Positions 34,450 through 46,780 of a stretch of 64,000 nucleotides of DNA are shown here, in pieces. The DNA lies in NCBI GenBank assembly GCA_029964075.1, contig CM057129.1:24481430-24545429 (forward strand), given 5' to 3'. The first letter of the stretch is position 1. Each line of letters begins with the position of its first letter. This stretch comes from Patiria pectinifera. Taxonomy: Eukaryota; Echinodermata; Asteroidea; Valvatida; Asterinidae. The notes beneath the pieces were generated by a model. That model saw only the letters and a list, made by a program, of their open reading frames with translations, ran no database searches and had not been told where the DNA came from. A program made the translations under genes and the position numbers.

Positions 34450-35308
34450 CCTTACCAGCAGAGCTCAATCGGTCTTATACATGTAGATGGGTGGGGACAT
34501 CCAGGAATGTTTGGCTTATCTAGCTCCAACACCAATTTTCTTGAAACTCAATGGTTCTTGAGTCTGGAGTGCTGAATGTGGTAAACAACAACACATGAAA
34601 ACTCATGTACTAATGGAAAGATATTTCCATCGGCTCAGTTGCCCATTTTGTAATCCTGCCCTCTTCTATCTTAGCAGACTTATTTCTCAGCATCGTTTCT
34701 CTGGGGTGCTTTTAAAAGCTATTTCTCCATTTAATCCCAACATTATTTGCTCATATACATGTATTTTCATAAGTTTACGCACAGGGCATGAGCGAATGAG
34801 GTCTGACTACATTGTAGCTCCCCCTAAAAACATGAAATAAAGTATTTTTGAGGACTCAGGTTCAAAAGCCTGGTTAGTATTTTTTTTCCCGATGATGTAT
34901 TCTGAAGCATTTTTAAAAGGAATAGTTATGAATTCAGGGGTTGAATTCCTGAGCCCTTCAGCGGTAGCTTTTGGACTCTGGGAGGTTAATAGCCTGCCTG
35001 TGAAGAATTACGAACATCACTAGAAAATCGCTGGCTGCAATCGGCATTTACCGACTTCGTACTATTGACCCAAATTGGTTGACCATTGGGATAACATGTC
35101 CACCCACATGCCTCTTATTATCAAGTCAAGGATCTTGGTTATTAGGTTATTCTAAATTTCAGGAATTTCCTTGCGGGTGATTTGTAAATTGCTTGGACTT
35201 TTCATCTGTCTGTTGAACTCAATGTTAAAAGGTTTTAAAAGTTGGGCCAAGACATGTAGGCACGTTTTAGTCTATTCCTTCCTCCATGGTTTGAGTAATT
35301 GGGATTGT
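34450..35308. other. Non-coding with SINE-like segment
   Basis: 34478-34590 matches 1084-1215. The rest shows no exon. Confidence 0.45.
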
Positions 35309-35698
35309 TTAAAGGCATACAGAATATTTGCTTTCATGATGCACTTTGTTCATTTCCATTGATAACACCACTCAAAATCCAAAGAAAAATGTTCAAAACC
35401 TAACCTGTTGAAGTTTCAGCTCAGAGGATATTACACTTTTCCAGAAAACAGTGAAAAACCATGCACAAGCTTTTGATCACAAAACACGATAAAAGTCTGT
35501 ATTTCCAAAAAAAATCAGTCAAATGATAATCGTTAGAAATCACCAATGTGTCTTGATTTCTTTTACATGACAGCAAGCCAAACAGAAAATTTCACGGGGT
35601 GTTTAATGCCAGTAAGATCTTTAATCCAAGTAAGCTTTTTGATAATAATTTGGTAGGTTACTTTTGGGATAAAAGCAAATGATCCTATATGCCTTTAA
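35309..35698. mobile_element. TTAA-flanked MITE, subfamily 1, diverged copy
   Basis: TTAAAGGCATACAGAATATT at the left and the inverse of TTAAAGGCATATAGGATCAT at the right, with TTAA at both edges. The internal order (AACCTGTTGAAGTTTCAGCTC, TGACAGCAAGCCAAACAG, TTTAATGCCAGTAAGATCTT) matches copy B but with about 165 bases lost from the middle. Confidence 0.8.
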
Positions 35699-36030
35699 GG
35701 CACTAAGCCTTTATGTGGAAACCCATTATGGCAGGGGATTCAGAATTAATGAGCTCAATTGGACTTGTCTGGGTTTTCTTTTTGGATGGATGGAGGAATT
35801 GGTCTAGATAAGGAAACAACCTTTGCCGAAAAGATAAAGCAACTTCAGATTTTCAAAAGTTAAGTCCTTAAAAAGTGGTTTCACATACCTGTACCATGCC
35901 CAGGAAGCTTTTCACTCAAACTTTTGAGTTTGAAAGAAAGTGATTTAATTATCAAACAAACATCTAGGGCTACCATTTGTTTACTTTTTTTGGGGGTGGC
36001 TATCGTGGAAAAAAATGTTCAGCTTCGTAC
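35699..36030. other. Non-coding
   Basis: Nothing recognisable. Confidence 0.4.
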
Positions 36031-37475
36031 AACTTGTGATCTATACACACTCTTGTGCGTGTCTGTGAATTCCTGATTTGCACTTATTTTCACTAAATGT
36101 GCACCTGCCACATCTAACTTTTCTCTCTTCTGATTGAAATCACAATTGTCACTGATTTCATTTTTTTGTCAATTTGATTCTTTTGATTCTGTTGAACTTT
36201 TCAACTTTTGTTCAACTTTTGGCAACGAGCTACAGAAAACAGAAAACCGCGTAAGCGTAAAAAAATGTGGTAATGTTGTCTGTGCAGCTTGTAGTTTCTT
36301 TCATTTTTTGATTTTTTCTTGATTGATTTGATCAAGCATTTCCTTGAAGTGTTCGGCAGCTGTCTGTCTGTCTGTCTTCCTAATCAGCTGTGATCTTTTC
36401 CTCGAAAATCCTGACATCAACTTCTAAAAACGTACAACTTGTGATCTATACACACTCTTGTGCGTGTCTGTGAATTCCTGATTTGCACTTATTTTCACTA
36501 AATGTGCACCTGCCACATCTAACTTTTCTCTCTTCTGATTGGTGCAATATCGTGCTCAGTGGTATGCATGGAATGTGTTGCTCTTGACCTCTGACCTAAC
36601 ATTGAGCAACAGGTGCTTTATCATTCTTATATATACACATCGCTCTTGACCAATCAAAGCAAGTTTAAATGTCACCCTTATCAAATTGCCTCTCTCCACC
36701 CAGCTAGGAGTTTTTACAAAAAAAGTACCAGCTTTAGCTGGGGAGTATAAAACCTAGAGCATCCCCCTCCTCCCACTTTTACATTTTTTGTCTTTGCCGT
36801 CAATTTTCGGATACCCACAACAGAGACATTATGTGCTGTGTCCCTCCACTTTCAGAAACGGTCTGCACTTCCTTCTGCTACCATTCATTTAACCAGATGG
36901 ACTTTCAAATCATCAAAGAAAAGAAATAGTTTCTGCCATTTCGTTCTGGACATGGGCATCGATCACCTCACCTGTTTTGAGCTAATGTAGATTCTCTGCT
37001 GGACTAGAATTGGTCATTATGTCCAGATCAAGGCCATGTGATTTGTTTTTTGCTGACCAACTATGAATTAAATTAATATTAAAATTGAATTGAGATGGGA
37101 AGGTCAGCTCCACGTGAAAGAAAATAACAAATCAGTAAAATCAAATGCCGGGAATTCGATGAAATCCCAATTGTCACTGATTTCATTAGGATTTGTAATT
37201 TGCTGTCAATTTGATTCTTTCAGAGATTTGAACTGTTCAACTTTTGGGGCAAACTGTGCCAGAGCAGGCTACAGAAAAACGTGCCGTTTGAAGCGTAAAA
37301 AAATGCGGATGTGTTGTCTGTGGCAGCTTTAGTTTTCAGTCATTTTCTCGATTGTGAATGGAACTTGATCAAGCATTTCCTTGAAGTGTTCGGCAGCTGT
37401 CTGACTGTTTGTCTGTCTCCCTAATCAGCTGTGATCTTTTCCTCGAAAATCCTGACATCAGCTTCTAAAAACATA
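36030..37475. repeat. Nested direct duplications
   Basis: The roughly 105-base block starting ACAACTTGTGATCTATACAC (36029) recurs essentially unchanged at 36434-36540. A second, roughly 300-base block (36133-36428, from CAATTGTCACTGATTTCA to GACATCAACTTCTAAAAA) recurs with indels at 37166-37470. Neither block encodes a recognisable product. Confidence 0.8.
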
Positions 37476-39777
37476 ATTCTGTAATTCTAAATGTCTCAAA
37501 ACAGAATCCTTGACCTTGTGTACATTTTTACAGATACCACAAAGAAGCATCCATTCAAATTTGAGGTGGGGAGGTTTTCAACATTGGATATTTTAAGCAT
37601 GTAACTTCCACACCCGTCCTCAAACTTTGCAGTCAGTTTGTCATTTGACCCTTGTTTTCTCGATCCTACACTCTACTCTTTGTTAATTCTCTTGCAACTT
37701 AATCCCTTTTGATTTCTGTCACCCTGGTAGGCCGAATCCGAAATTTAGGGGAAAAAACATGAGAATTCTTCCTGGGCTATAAATTCTATGAAAAACCCTC
37801 CCCCCTGTTATTTCAAAATGAATTCTGCACAGGGCACTCTAGGAATGTTTCATGGCACTAAATCATCTAGAACTCCATACCCGTCATTCTCCATCGCCAT
37901 TAATGAAGTTAAATATATCCGTTCGTTCGGGAGGAATGTTTTGGATGGTTGGAAGGTTTGAGTTAATCCCAGGAACGGATATAGCAAGCGGCCCAAGGAC
38001 GTGGTGTTGATTCTGATCTACGTTGACGCATGGAAGAGGCCAGCCAAATTTTAATTAGAGTTGCAAGACGTTTGGTCAAATATATGATTTCACAATTCTA
38101 TGACCGATTGCTCCTCTTGGACAGTGTTTTTTTCCTGGATTTGTTGTCAACTCAGGATGGAATGTTTGCGCAAGATGGGACACCAACAGGCCTGATGACT
38201 TGCTGCCTGACAGAGTTTGAGCAATTTCCTCTTTTTTCGGGGAGGGGGGGGAGGGGGTTCAAATTTAATAAAAAGGAAATGAAAATGATTGAGGGGAAAA
38301 ATGAAACTGAAAGTGACTTTGTTTTTTTACATTCAGGAAATCTTATAAAACGGTTTGCAGAAACCCTTTTTTTGTTGGGGGGGGGGGGTGAAGGAGGACC
38401 AAAATGAGTTCCAAAGCCCAAAGCTAACCGAGGTAAATGTCCTCCATCCCCTCCACTAGTCACTGATGAATAATGAGCCTTTTGATCAAATCTGAAGATT
38501 TCTTGAATCCAAACAGATCTCAGCGGGCTAACCCTTACTCCAGCACATAGCTGTGTATCATGCTGTTCACTGAGAACATAATGTGCACATAGTTGGCATT
38601 CCTTTCATGTGGCTATAGGTTGTCATTTTATAGCTTCAGTTTAAGGGATACGACCATTTTTTATTGGTAGCAATTGGTTTAATTTCCCCCATAGGAGCTT
38701 GGGATCAGGTGGCTGGTTCATATAGCAGTGGGAACCGCAACCAGGCTGGTATTTATAAAGCACACGTCTCCACCAGGACTGGCGCTCACGGCGCTACATC
38801 ATTATTTTGCAACCAAGGGCAAAACCCAATATTGAATTTACACCACCCCAAATTTCATCTTATGAACCAATTCATGTAGTTTCAAGAATCGTTGGAAAAA
38901 AATGTTGCATCCTGACGCCTCTTCAGCGGTTGTGTACAAAGTCTATGGAGAGTCAAGAAAATTTTCCAAGTACTTCCTAACAAAATTGAGAATGTTTCTC
39001 AGTCCCACACTCTTGTCAGGTATGCAACTTTTCCTCAGATCAGCTGATTTCCTCGTTTTTCACTTCAGACTTTTGCCATTTAAAATTGAAAAACACTGTA
39101 CAAAGTCCTGCAAAGATTGAAAATTCCTCGTTTTTTGTTAATTCCAAGTTGCATGCTTGTCTTGTCTTATCATCATTTTTGCAATGACTGACCCTTATTG
39201 AGATGATATGTGAAGAAAAAAAGTGGCGTCAGGTAGCAACATTTTTTTCTAATTGTTTTTTCCATTTAAAAATGTGGTTAGTTTTGAGCAGATAGACAGT
39301 TTTATGGCCCCGCTTGGTATTTGCATGGAGGAATATTCCTTCATGGTATTTGCAAGTATAACTGGACCCCCCTTTCTGTCCACATACTTCGAGCTGCTTT
39401 ATTTTTGGACTCGTTCTTGGATTCCCGAGTCCCTTTAACCAACCTGCAAGGAGCTCAATAAACAGACCCAGCCCAGCCTTGCCCCTGGCTGAGGTCAAAA
39501 GTTAATAGATTACATCCTCCTAGGGGGCTGATCCTAAGCCGCTTTTAACCAGTACTCCCTTTTGACATCATAATATGATATCATATACTTCTCTGTCTTG
39601 TCTTGCCTGTATCAAGTGAGTCAACGGATTAGAATTTGTAATAAAGAGCTATTTCCCAGGTTTGGAGCATCGCTAATGTTGCTAGCATCGTGACTTTGGG
39701 CATGATCCCTGACTACATGACATGCAGGTTTACAGCTTCGGACTAATGCCCTTTATAAACCATAGAGCACGACATAT
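37476..39777. other. Non-coding with repeat fragments
   Basis: 38690-38810 carries a TATAGCAGTGGGAACCGCAACC block also seen at 60940-60960, followed by a TTTATAAAGCACACGTCTCC tail. 39016-39160 has inverted ends (GGTATGCAACTT / AAGTTGCATGC) and matches 55585-55740 in inverse. G-runs lie near 38242 and 38378. No exon was found. Confidence 0.5.
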
Positions 39778-40278
39778 TTGTTGTTGAAAAACATACTTGG
39801 TTGAAAGCTAGTATAAGGAACCAAACTCCCTGTGAAATTGTTCTTTCTGGCAAGCTGTCATTTTGAAGAAATCAACGAAAGGAGGCCTTTCCAACGATGC
39901 GTCTAAAGGGATGCATCGTTGGAAATTTCCGTTAGTAGTTCGTTTTTTATTCGCCGAAGCGCGCACAATTGTTGACGTGATTCACACGCGCGGTTGCTAT
40001 AATTCGTCGGCTCAGTGCCCGACATCGCGTAGCTGCAATCGGCTCAGTGAGAATGTGTCTCGGACGCTGAATTCAGGCTCAATTCAAAACATGATTCAGT
40101 AGCTTTTGATTTGAAATTGAGATCCTAGAATGTTGTTTTTCTCGAAATATACAGCTGAAGCTGAGCTGACACTTCATCAGGTTTATAGTTGTTCATCACC
40201 CTTCTTTAGATTTTGAGCACGTTTGTTGCTTCAAACAAACAAAATGCACAAATGACAAATGATGGACTATACCTTTAA
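39778..40278. mobile_element. TTAA-flanked MITE, subfamily 1, copy D (left end lost)
   Basis: The right end is intact (inverse of TTAAAGGTATAGTCCATCAT, TTAA at 40275-40278). The left about 50 bases are missing; homology begins at TTGTTGTTGAAAAACATAC. The interior is close to copy C. Confidence 0.85.
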
Positions 40279-40344
40279 ACAATTAGACCAATACAAAAGC
40301 CCTGCCCCATGGTGTTCTGCTCATTACAGCTGTATTTTGTGTCC

Positions 40345-40432
40345 GACTGGATTGGGGGACCCCCAAATAACTCAGTTGGTAGATCCCCGTAACTGCAAGC
40401 CGGAGGTTGCAGGTTCAAAACCCGGCTCCAGT
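40345..40432 (+). repeat. tRNA-like SINE head
   Basis: AACTCAGTTGGTAGATCCC resembles an A-box region and GCAGGTTCAAAACCCGGC a B-box, about 40 bases apart. It does not fold into a convincing complete tRNA. Confidence 0.5.
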
Positions 40433-41294
40433 CAACGTCTTTGTTCACCTTTAAAATGATTAAAAGCTTGATAGATTGAACAGGACTCTTGTAATGTGAA
40501 CTGTATAAACAAACTAGTTAACTGTATTGATGGAGGGTTGGCGGAAGTCGGTGAACATTCAAAAGTTTTCCATTTTGTTGTTGTCTACTCAAACTAGATT
40601 CAACATGTGAAATGTGACTTGGTTTGATTCTTTCCACCTGGTTTCACTGTTGTCCTTTTTCCAATAAAAAAAATGGTCCGTTGCAGTCACAAATTGAGTT
40701 TGATACTTTGAATGTGACTTGGTTATGAGTAAGTCTACTTTTGAAGTTTAGAGCGGCAGGTCCATGTTCTGAGAGAGTTTCATGTATCGGTATATATATG
40801 TTCAGCACCTTAATTGTTCCGGAGATGTTTGGGGAAGGGTGTGGAGACATTCTATATCCTGGGACAGAGTGGCTAAGCAAGTATTTGTGCCACAAAAGCT
40901 AAAGTGATGGTATGTGTGAATTTGATGAGATATTTTATTTTGGCTTATGTAGCACGATTAGTCTGTGCTAAGCAATTTTTTGTGTGCTGTGGTGAAATGA
41001 TCTGTCTAGTATGTTGTTTGTTCATGTCTTAAGAATGTATCGCCCTAACCCATCCCTTCAAGGTGTCTTGCCTTAAACTATCAATTCCTCCATGTCAACA
41101 AGTGGGCGAATTAAAGACTACTGCGGAAAATCCGGAAACTTCCACAGACAGGGTGTAATTGGGCTTGATGCCATTCCACACTAGGGAGTGCTGTGGAATC
41201 TTGTATCAATAATGTGCAATTTTTCCATCCACCATTTTTACTGTTAACTGTACATTGAAATACATTTATCAGTGGCTTGGATGTTAGTTGTGTC
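40433..41294. other. Non-coding intronic stretch
   Basis: Nothing recognisable. Confidence 0.4.
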
Positions 41295-41681
41295 TTAGGC
41301 CAAAAAAAAAAATAAGTCGGTCTCTGGTCAGCGCGAGCGTCGATTTTAATCATGCGCGTCGATCTTTTTTTTTCCCAAAATGTTCCGCGGTAGCTCCAAC
41401 AGCGCCCTCTATTTCCGCACCTCCTCAATTTTTTTTACCAAAGAGCACCAAGGAATGGGAAATTGCACCAAGGCAAATGATCGAAAGCACCAAGGCAAAT
41501 TATGGAGGACAGCAATGTACACAAGGACACCAAAACAGCAAAATAGTACCCCACCTTGTCTGTACAATCCAAGCTTGAAGAAAAAAAAAGAAAAGCCAAA
41601 AAAAAAAAAAAAGAAAGCCGCGTGGCCGCGTCAATTCCGGGACTTTTGTCTGACCAGAGAACGATTTTTTTTTTGGCCTTA
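41295..41681. mobile_element. PIF/Harbinger-like MITE with TTA duplication
   Basis: Element 41298-41678 has ends GGCC followed by an A-run and, inside, TCTCTGGTCAG; both are inverted at the right end (CTGACCAGAGA then T-run then GGCC). TTA flanks both sides. Three-base TTA/TAA duplications are the PIF/Harbinger habit. Confidence 0.75.
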
Positions 41682-43180
41682 TTCCACATGTTTTTTTACC
41701 CCATGAACTGTAACAGGTGTTTTTGTTCAGCTAACAAATCTGGAGGGGGGCAATGATCAATGGCCCATCTCTCCCCCCCCCCCCATCAAACAGTGTGTGA
41801 GGAGGATGTATCCTCCCCATCTCCATGGATATATGCCTGTGAACACCATCATGACTTTATAAGCACTAGGGCCTATATCCTACACATCAGAGCCAACGTT
41901 GAAACGGATGCTCTCTCAAATAACGCCCTCTGTTGTGGACTGAGTGGCAAGGGGCAAGCTCCATCTCTTTCCTGTAGCTACAGTGGCGTGACTAACTTCC
42001 TCAATACATTCAACCTAGGAGACGTCTCCAAGAATGTGTCCGTGAAAACATGCACACAGACACACATGCATTATGAATACTGAAAGCCAGTGTGTGTGAA
42101 TACTAAGAAAACCCGTGGTGTTGTTAAAATGGGATTAAAGGGGATTTTATTTTTATGAGAGGTTTCAAAATCACTTAAACATTTACATGTACATTAGATG
42201 TGAGAGTGGACTTAAACTTGCAAACCCTGTGCTCTTCAACAAATTCAATTTTATTTTCTCTATTACTTTTCAACTTTTATCTCTTATTCCAACCAAAAAA
42301 ACTGCAACCCTCAGAGAAAAAAATTATTTTGTTTTGGGCACAAACAGATCCAATTTGCGAGCAAACAGGTCCGTTCATTATCGAAACTGATCGTGGGGTG
42401 AGAACCTTAACCTATACCCCGTTTGAATAACTTTTGTAAAACTCAAAAATGCCAATTTAGAAGGGGAATCTATTTTTCGGGATGAAGCAAGAAATATAGA
42501 GGGGGGTCGCATCTTTATATCAGGACTGCTTCCTGCCATGATGGACTTTGACATTAGGTCAAGTTTAATTAAATGTCAACCTTCTCAGACATAAATACAA
42601 CATAGCATATTCTTATAGCCTGGCCAATCTCGCTTTGTACATATGTATATGAAAAGCTGGAAGGCCATTTCCTGTGCTCACATGAGGACAGGTTCCCAGT
42701 CTATTGCCAATTACAGTCAATTGGTTGACTCGATAGATCGACTATTTAGAACCAACCTACTGGGGTTGGTTGCTTAGCCTGATAACGCGCGCCGCGATAA
42801 CGTACAGCAGAGACAGGAGGATCCATACGCGCAATGACATTTTTTTTTCAGTGCTCGACTAGAGACGTTCACACTTTGCTATAGTGCAGGCGGCGTAAGG
42901 TACGTCACAAATCAACCAATAACTCAGTCTATAAGGTAACCTGGGCATCAAGGACATGCAGCCAATCAAATTCACTCATTCCCTGACCTTATCCTGAGTT
43001 GAGGTCAGTTAAGCCTCAGGTCATGTGGTCTACTTCATCCCCTGGAGAGGAAACAGCAGGAGGTTAATGACTGTAATTGATATGTGGCACTAAATCCCTC
43101 ATGTAGCATGTAGGTTTACATGTAGGCTGATGTTCACCATTACATTGTAGGCTGATGTTCAACACGAAACAGACATATAT
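41682..43180. other. Non-coding with dispersed repeat
   Basis: 42205-42495 is homologous to 51909-52325 (shared CTTCAACAAATTCAATTTT, TTGGACACAAACAGATC-type and GGAATCTATTTTTCGGGATG blocks). A C-run lies at 41771-41781. No exon was accepted. Confidence 0.5.
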
Positions 43181-43258
43181 TTGTTTCAAAATACCATCCA
43201 CATTACATTGCCAGTAATTGTATACCGGCAATGTAATGTGGACTGTACTTTGAAGCAA
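43181..43258. ncRNA. miRNA-precursor-like hairpin (candidate)
   Basis: Arms 43181-43212 and 43227-43258 pair at 28 of 32 positions plus one G-U, around a 14-base loop (AGTAATTGTATACC). The innermost 16 pairs (TCCACATTACATTGCC) are uninterrupted. Size and loop fit an animal pre-miRNA, but a tiny palindromic transposon remnant would look the same. Confidence 0.35.
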
Positions 43259-43398
43259 ATAAGACCAGTTACCTTTTACTTCAGAGATACTGATGGTGTC
43301 CGGCTTGATCAGTGACTTCAGATGTTCTGATTGGTGCACAAAGTGTGGAGAAATGTGTGTAATTTCCCCATGGACTAATTGTTAGTTCATCATACCTG

Positions 43399-43897
43399 TA
43401 CAGTGGAACGCCGCTATAACGAACACCGTGGGATCCACACAAATTGTTCATAATAGCGATCGTTCGGTATAGCAGTTTTAAGGTGGCGATGCTCCGGTAC
43501 TCACTTTTAAATAAATAGCGCTCTTCAGAACCTCACCCTGCACGCCCCGGTATGGGGTCCGTGTGCCAACAAAAGAGGGCGCCCTTTTACAAGATGGTGT
43601 CGGTCGGTCACCCCCAACTGTTCCTTCTTCGCTAGTGAGGGGGTACTTGTGAACGGAAGACTTTGAACTCATCCCGACAATTGAATTATGTAATTACATA
43701 ATTTTTGAGCTTACTACCTACGGCGATAGGTGGCTTTACCCTTCTATTCCTTGGGGAAATGATAGCCACTTTCTGTTTATATTTTTCAACCACAATGTTC
43801 AGTACGTTTTGTACACAATAATCGGGAGCCAAAGACGATGTTCGGTATAGCCGAATGTTTGTTATAGCGGTGTTCGGTATAGAGACATTCCACTGTA
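43399..43897. mobile_element. Pogo/Tigger-like non-autonomous element
   Basis: TA-flanked, with ends CAGTGGAACGCCGCTATAAC and the inverse of CAGTGGAATGTCTCTATACC. GTTCGGTATAG words repeat subterminally. CAGTGGAAC-type ends with TA duplication are typical of Tigger. Its 499 bases contain no transposase frame. Confidence 0.82.
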
Positions 43898-45488
43898 CCT
43901 CAAACACTTTCATGGTGTGCTGTGCTGGAATCCAACATTTCCAACACGAGAACAAATCTGTTAACCAGTTCATGTTGGAGGACGTGATAACATGCACTGG
44001 CTGTTATCATACACACTTACACTGCAGGCACGGCTGACATGTTAAAACGTCAAGATTGCCTCGACTCACCTCCAGGTGACGTCTTAACACGCTAATCCCT
44101 CGTGCCTTTTGTACACACACACACAAAGTCCATGAAGTCTGTGGAGGCAGACTGCAGGTTGATCTTGAATTGGCAGTTGTCTACGGCCTATTGTTCAACA
44201 ATCTACGCTCCAGTGCACACCTCTGAGTATTGAAACACATGAGGTTTTGGCAAGAAATATTGTACAAATACTATTGACATGACTCTTGCGAATCAGTTTT
44301 TGTGGCGTTTGGCTGTGTATCAGAAGTTGGCTGAAAAATTTTGCCTTTTGCGAAAATCAAAATTTTCAGCTATAATAATCTTGGTGCAAAGTGGTTAAAT
44401 GTGTAACCTTTTTGCTTTGCTTTTTTTTTAATAAAATAATTTATTTTAGAGGATTGTTATAGCATATATTGTTAAACTGACTTGTATCATGTTTTGGGCT
44501 TGTAGATGCTGAAAAACAAAAAGAAAACCATCGTGTTCTTGTAGTCTGGTTCCTCCCCCCCTTAAGATGAAACAAAGCAATTAATACACTTTAAGGGGTG
44601 TAAGGTCAGAGAATCAGTCTAGCAAGCTTGCCCTTTCTTCATGTGTGTGATCAAATTGCAAAAAAAGAGAGAATAAAAAAAGTGAAAAAAAAAAGTTAAG
44701 AACAGTGAAAAGTAAAAGTTCCAATGCTGGCTGGTGGCCGAGCCAGTTTGAAAAATACAGTTTCTTTTGAAAATGTCAGCACCGTTGGATAAATTTGTGA
44801 ACAAAATTCATAACTGCAGTTCTTTTTGAAAGCTTTATAGATTTTTCTGCATTGCTAGAAAATAGGAAATTGTAAAGTGTTCACAAAGTGATCCGTCGGA
44901 TACAAGCTCCAAGAGCGATTATGAATAGCAAACTACTTCCCCAGCAAATAAACAAAATGTTTGAAATCTTTCTCAATTGAATGGCAAATTTCAAAGTTCT
45001 GAGGTATCAAAGACAGGGGAAATTCCACATTTATCATAAAATGATCTATACATCGCCTGCATGTAGGCAACTGAGCAGCACACTTATGAATATGGCCCAA
45101 AGTACAAATAGTTTCATCTGATTGGAAACAAACTTTTCAGTTTTGGGTGGCTGTCGGTGGCCATAATAAGTTTTTGAATTCAGCATGGCTGCTGCTTAAC
45201 ACTATGGTCAGTGTAAAGGGTTAGTGGTACGTTCTCCTGCTTGTACATTTGGTTCCCAAAAATGTTATTTGGAAGTGATACACAAAGTATGTAAGCATAT
45301 TTAGATAAATCACAAAAAATTACAAATACAAGAATTCATTGCAAGGTCGTAATTTCAAAACAGTTTATTTTAAAAATATGTCTACATTCATTCATGCACA
45401 CCATATTTTGGATTAACGTGTACAATTGTGATAAAGATATGCATACAAATATTGTTCATTGTTAAAGAATCCTTAACAGTGGGTGATG
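43898..45488. other. Non-coding with short hairpin element
   Basis: 44540-44622 has TGTAGTCTGGTTCC and AGAATCAGTCTAGCA at its ends, related to the hairpin nested in the MITE at 4371. A CA microsatellite lies at 44115-44125. No exon was found. Confidence 0.45.
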
Positions 45489-46373
45489 TAGAGTTGTAAC
45501 GAGTCACTGAATTTTGTGACTCGAGTCAAATCGAGTCATTTTAAGGAAGTGACTCGAGTCGAGTCCAGTCATTAGGTCAACAAGGTCGAGTTAAGTCAAG
45601 TTAAGTCGAGTCGAGTCACAGTGTGGTCGAGTCAAATTTATGCTTGAGTCCATTCAAGTCTCTGATATTTGAGCACCATCTTATAAAGTAAAGAATGGAA
45701 TTAGGAACACAAAGACATGTAAATATGCTGCATGGTACCCAATAGACAGTTTCTGCTGGACGTTTCTACCAAAGATCTACGTTACGGTTAACAAGAAGTG
45801 AAAGTTCGGTTTTATCTCTGGTTTGGCTTCGGGTCTGAAATAGTTTGTATGCTGACAACGTCAAACCAAATTGCAACATACGAAACTCTTTCTGATTAAC
45901 TGATTATATAGAAAATATCAAATTATTTTTTGAAAGCGGGACATGCATTTTACCGGAGTTCTATCAAGGGCTTAAAAAAATCGGCAAAAGTCGATGATGA
46001 AACCAAGAATTAGGAAATGTGTTACACATCTGTTTCCGGGAAAGTATTTTGTGTGTTACATTATAAAACCATGAGTTTGGAGTCCGTGATACAGTGTATA
46101 TTTGTACGCAATACACAGCCACAACTTGACGGTAACGCGAACATAATAAAAATTTGTGCCGGTATCACAGTTTTGGGACTTGCGTGTTATGAGCCTTCGA
46201 CTAGAGTCGAGTCTTCGGATGAGGGGACTCGATTCAGGTCGATTCATTTGCTTGCAGTGATCAAGTCAAGTCAGTTACCCATTCGGACTCGAGTCGAGTC
46301 AAGTCACGTCACCAAAAATTGTGACTCAAGTCGGACTCAAGTCGAGTTTTGGACTCGAGTCATTACAACTCTG
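45489..46373. mobile_element. hAT-like element rich in GACTCGAGTC words
   Basis: Termini are (C/T)AGAGTTGTAACGAGTC and the inverse of CAGAGTTGTAATGACTC. About 150-170 bases inside each end are packed with GAGTC, CTCGAGTC and AAGTCGAGTC words in both orientations, while the centre (about 45670-46190) is ordinary AT-rich sequence. Flanking 8-mers agree at only five of eight positions, so the hAT assignment rests on the ends. Confidence 0.7.
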
Positions 46374-46514
46374 TGATAATGCTCCTTTCTAAATAGAAAG
46401 GGCATTGACTTTAACTTCCTTTTTTTTCCTTTAAAAAGCATGTAGTAAAAATTGCAGAAATTGATTTTTTTTTAATGTTGTAGGAGCCTCCCACCCTCTG
46501 CAAGCTGTGACAAG

Positions 46515-46520
46515 TTTATT
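46515..46520 (-). terminator. Possible poly(A) signal of the 999-residue collagen gene
   Basis: TTTATT on the plus strand reads AATAAA on the minus strand, about 260 bases beyond the stop codon. Confidence 0.35.
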
Positions 46521-46780
46521 CATGATCATTTGAAAATGCCTGTGATGAGTCAATATTACTTCACAAAAAAAAACCAAGTTGTTTAAGATATATTAAAAGC
46601 TTATGTACAAAAAAGAGAAACCTCCATTTTGTGGTAAAACAAGTTGAATATCAACCGATAAAATATAATTTAGAAACCTACATATTTTTTACCTACATCC
46701 TTAACATCAGTAGCAGTTTGCAGTAATTTAAATCTTTTTTTCAACGTGTATCCTACGTGAGAATTTTCAACTGCAGTCTG

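Noticed and set aside
40345-40432. Functional tRNA gene
   Set aside because: Promoter-like A and B boxes are present but acceptor and anticodon stems do not pair convincingly; more likely a SINE head. The same applies to 20958, 34085 and 60840.
41760-42083. 107-residue plus-strand open frame
   Set aside because: No signal peptide, domain or splice context, and it partly overlaps C-run and repeat sequence.
46017-46376. 119-residue open frame inside the GAGTC-rich element
   Set aside because: It spans the MITE centre and its right-hand word array; the Arg/Val/Ser-rich end is a translation of the repeats.
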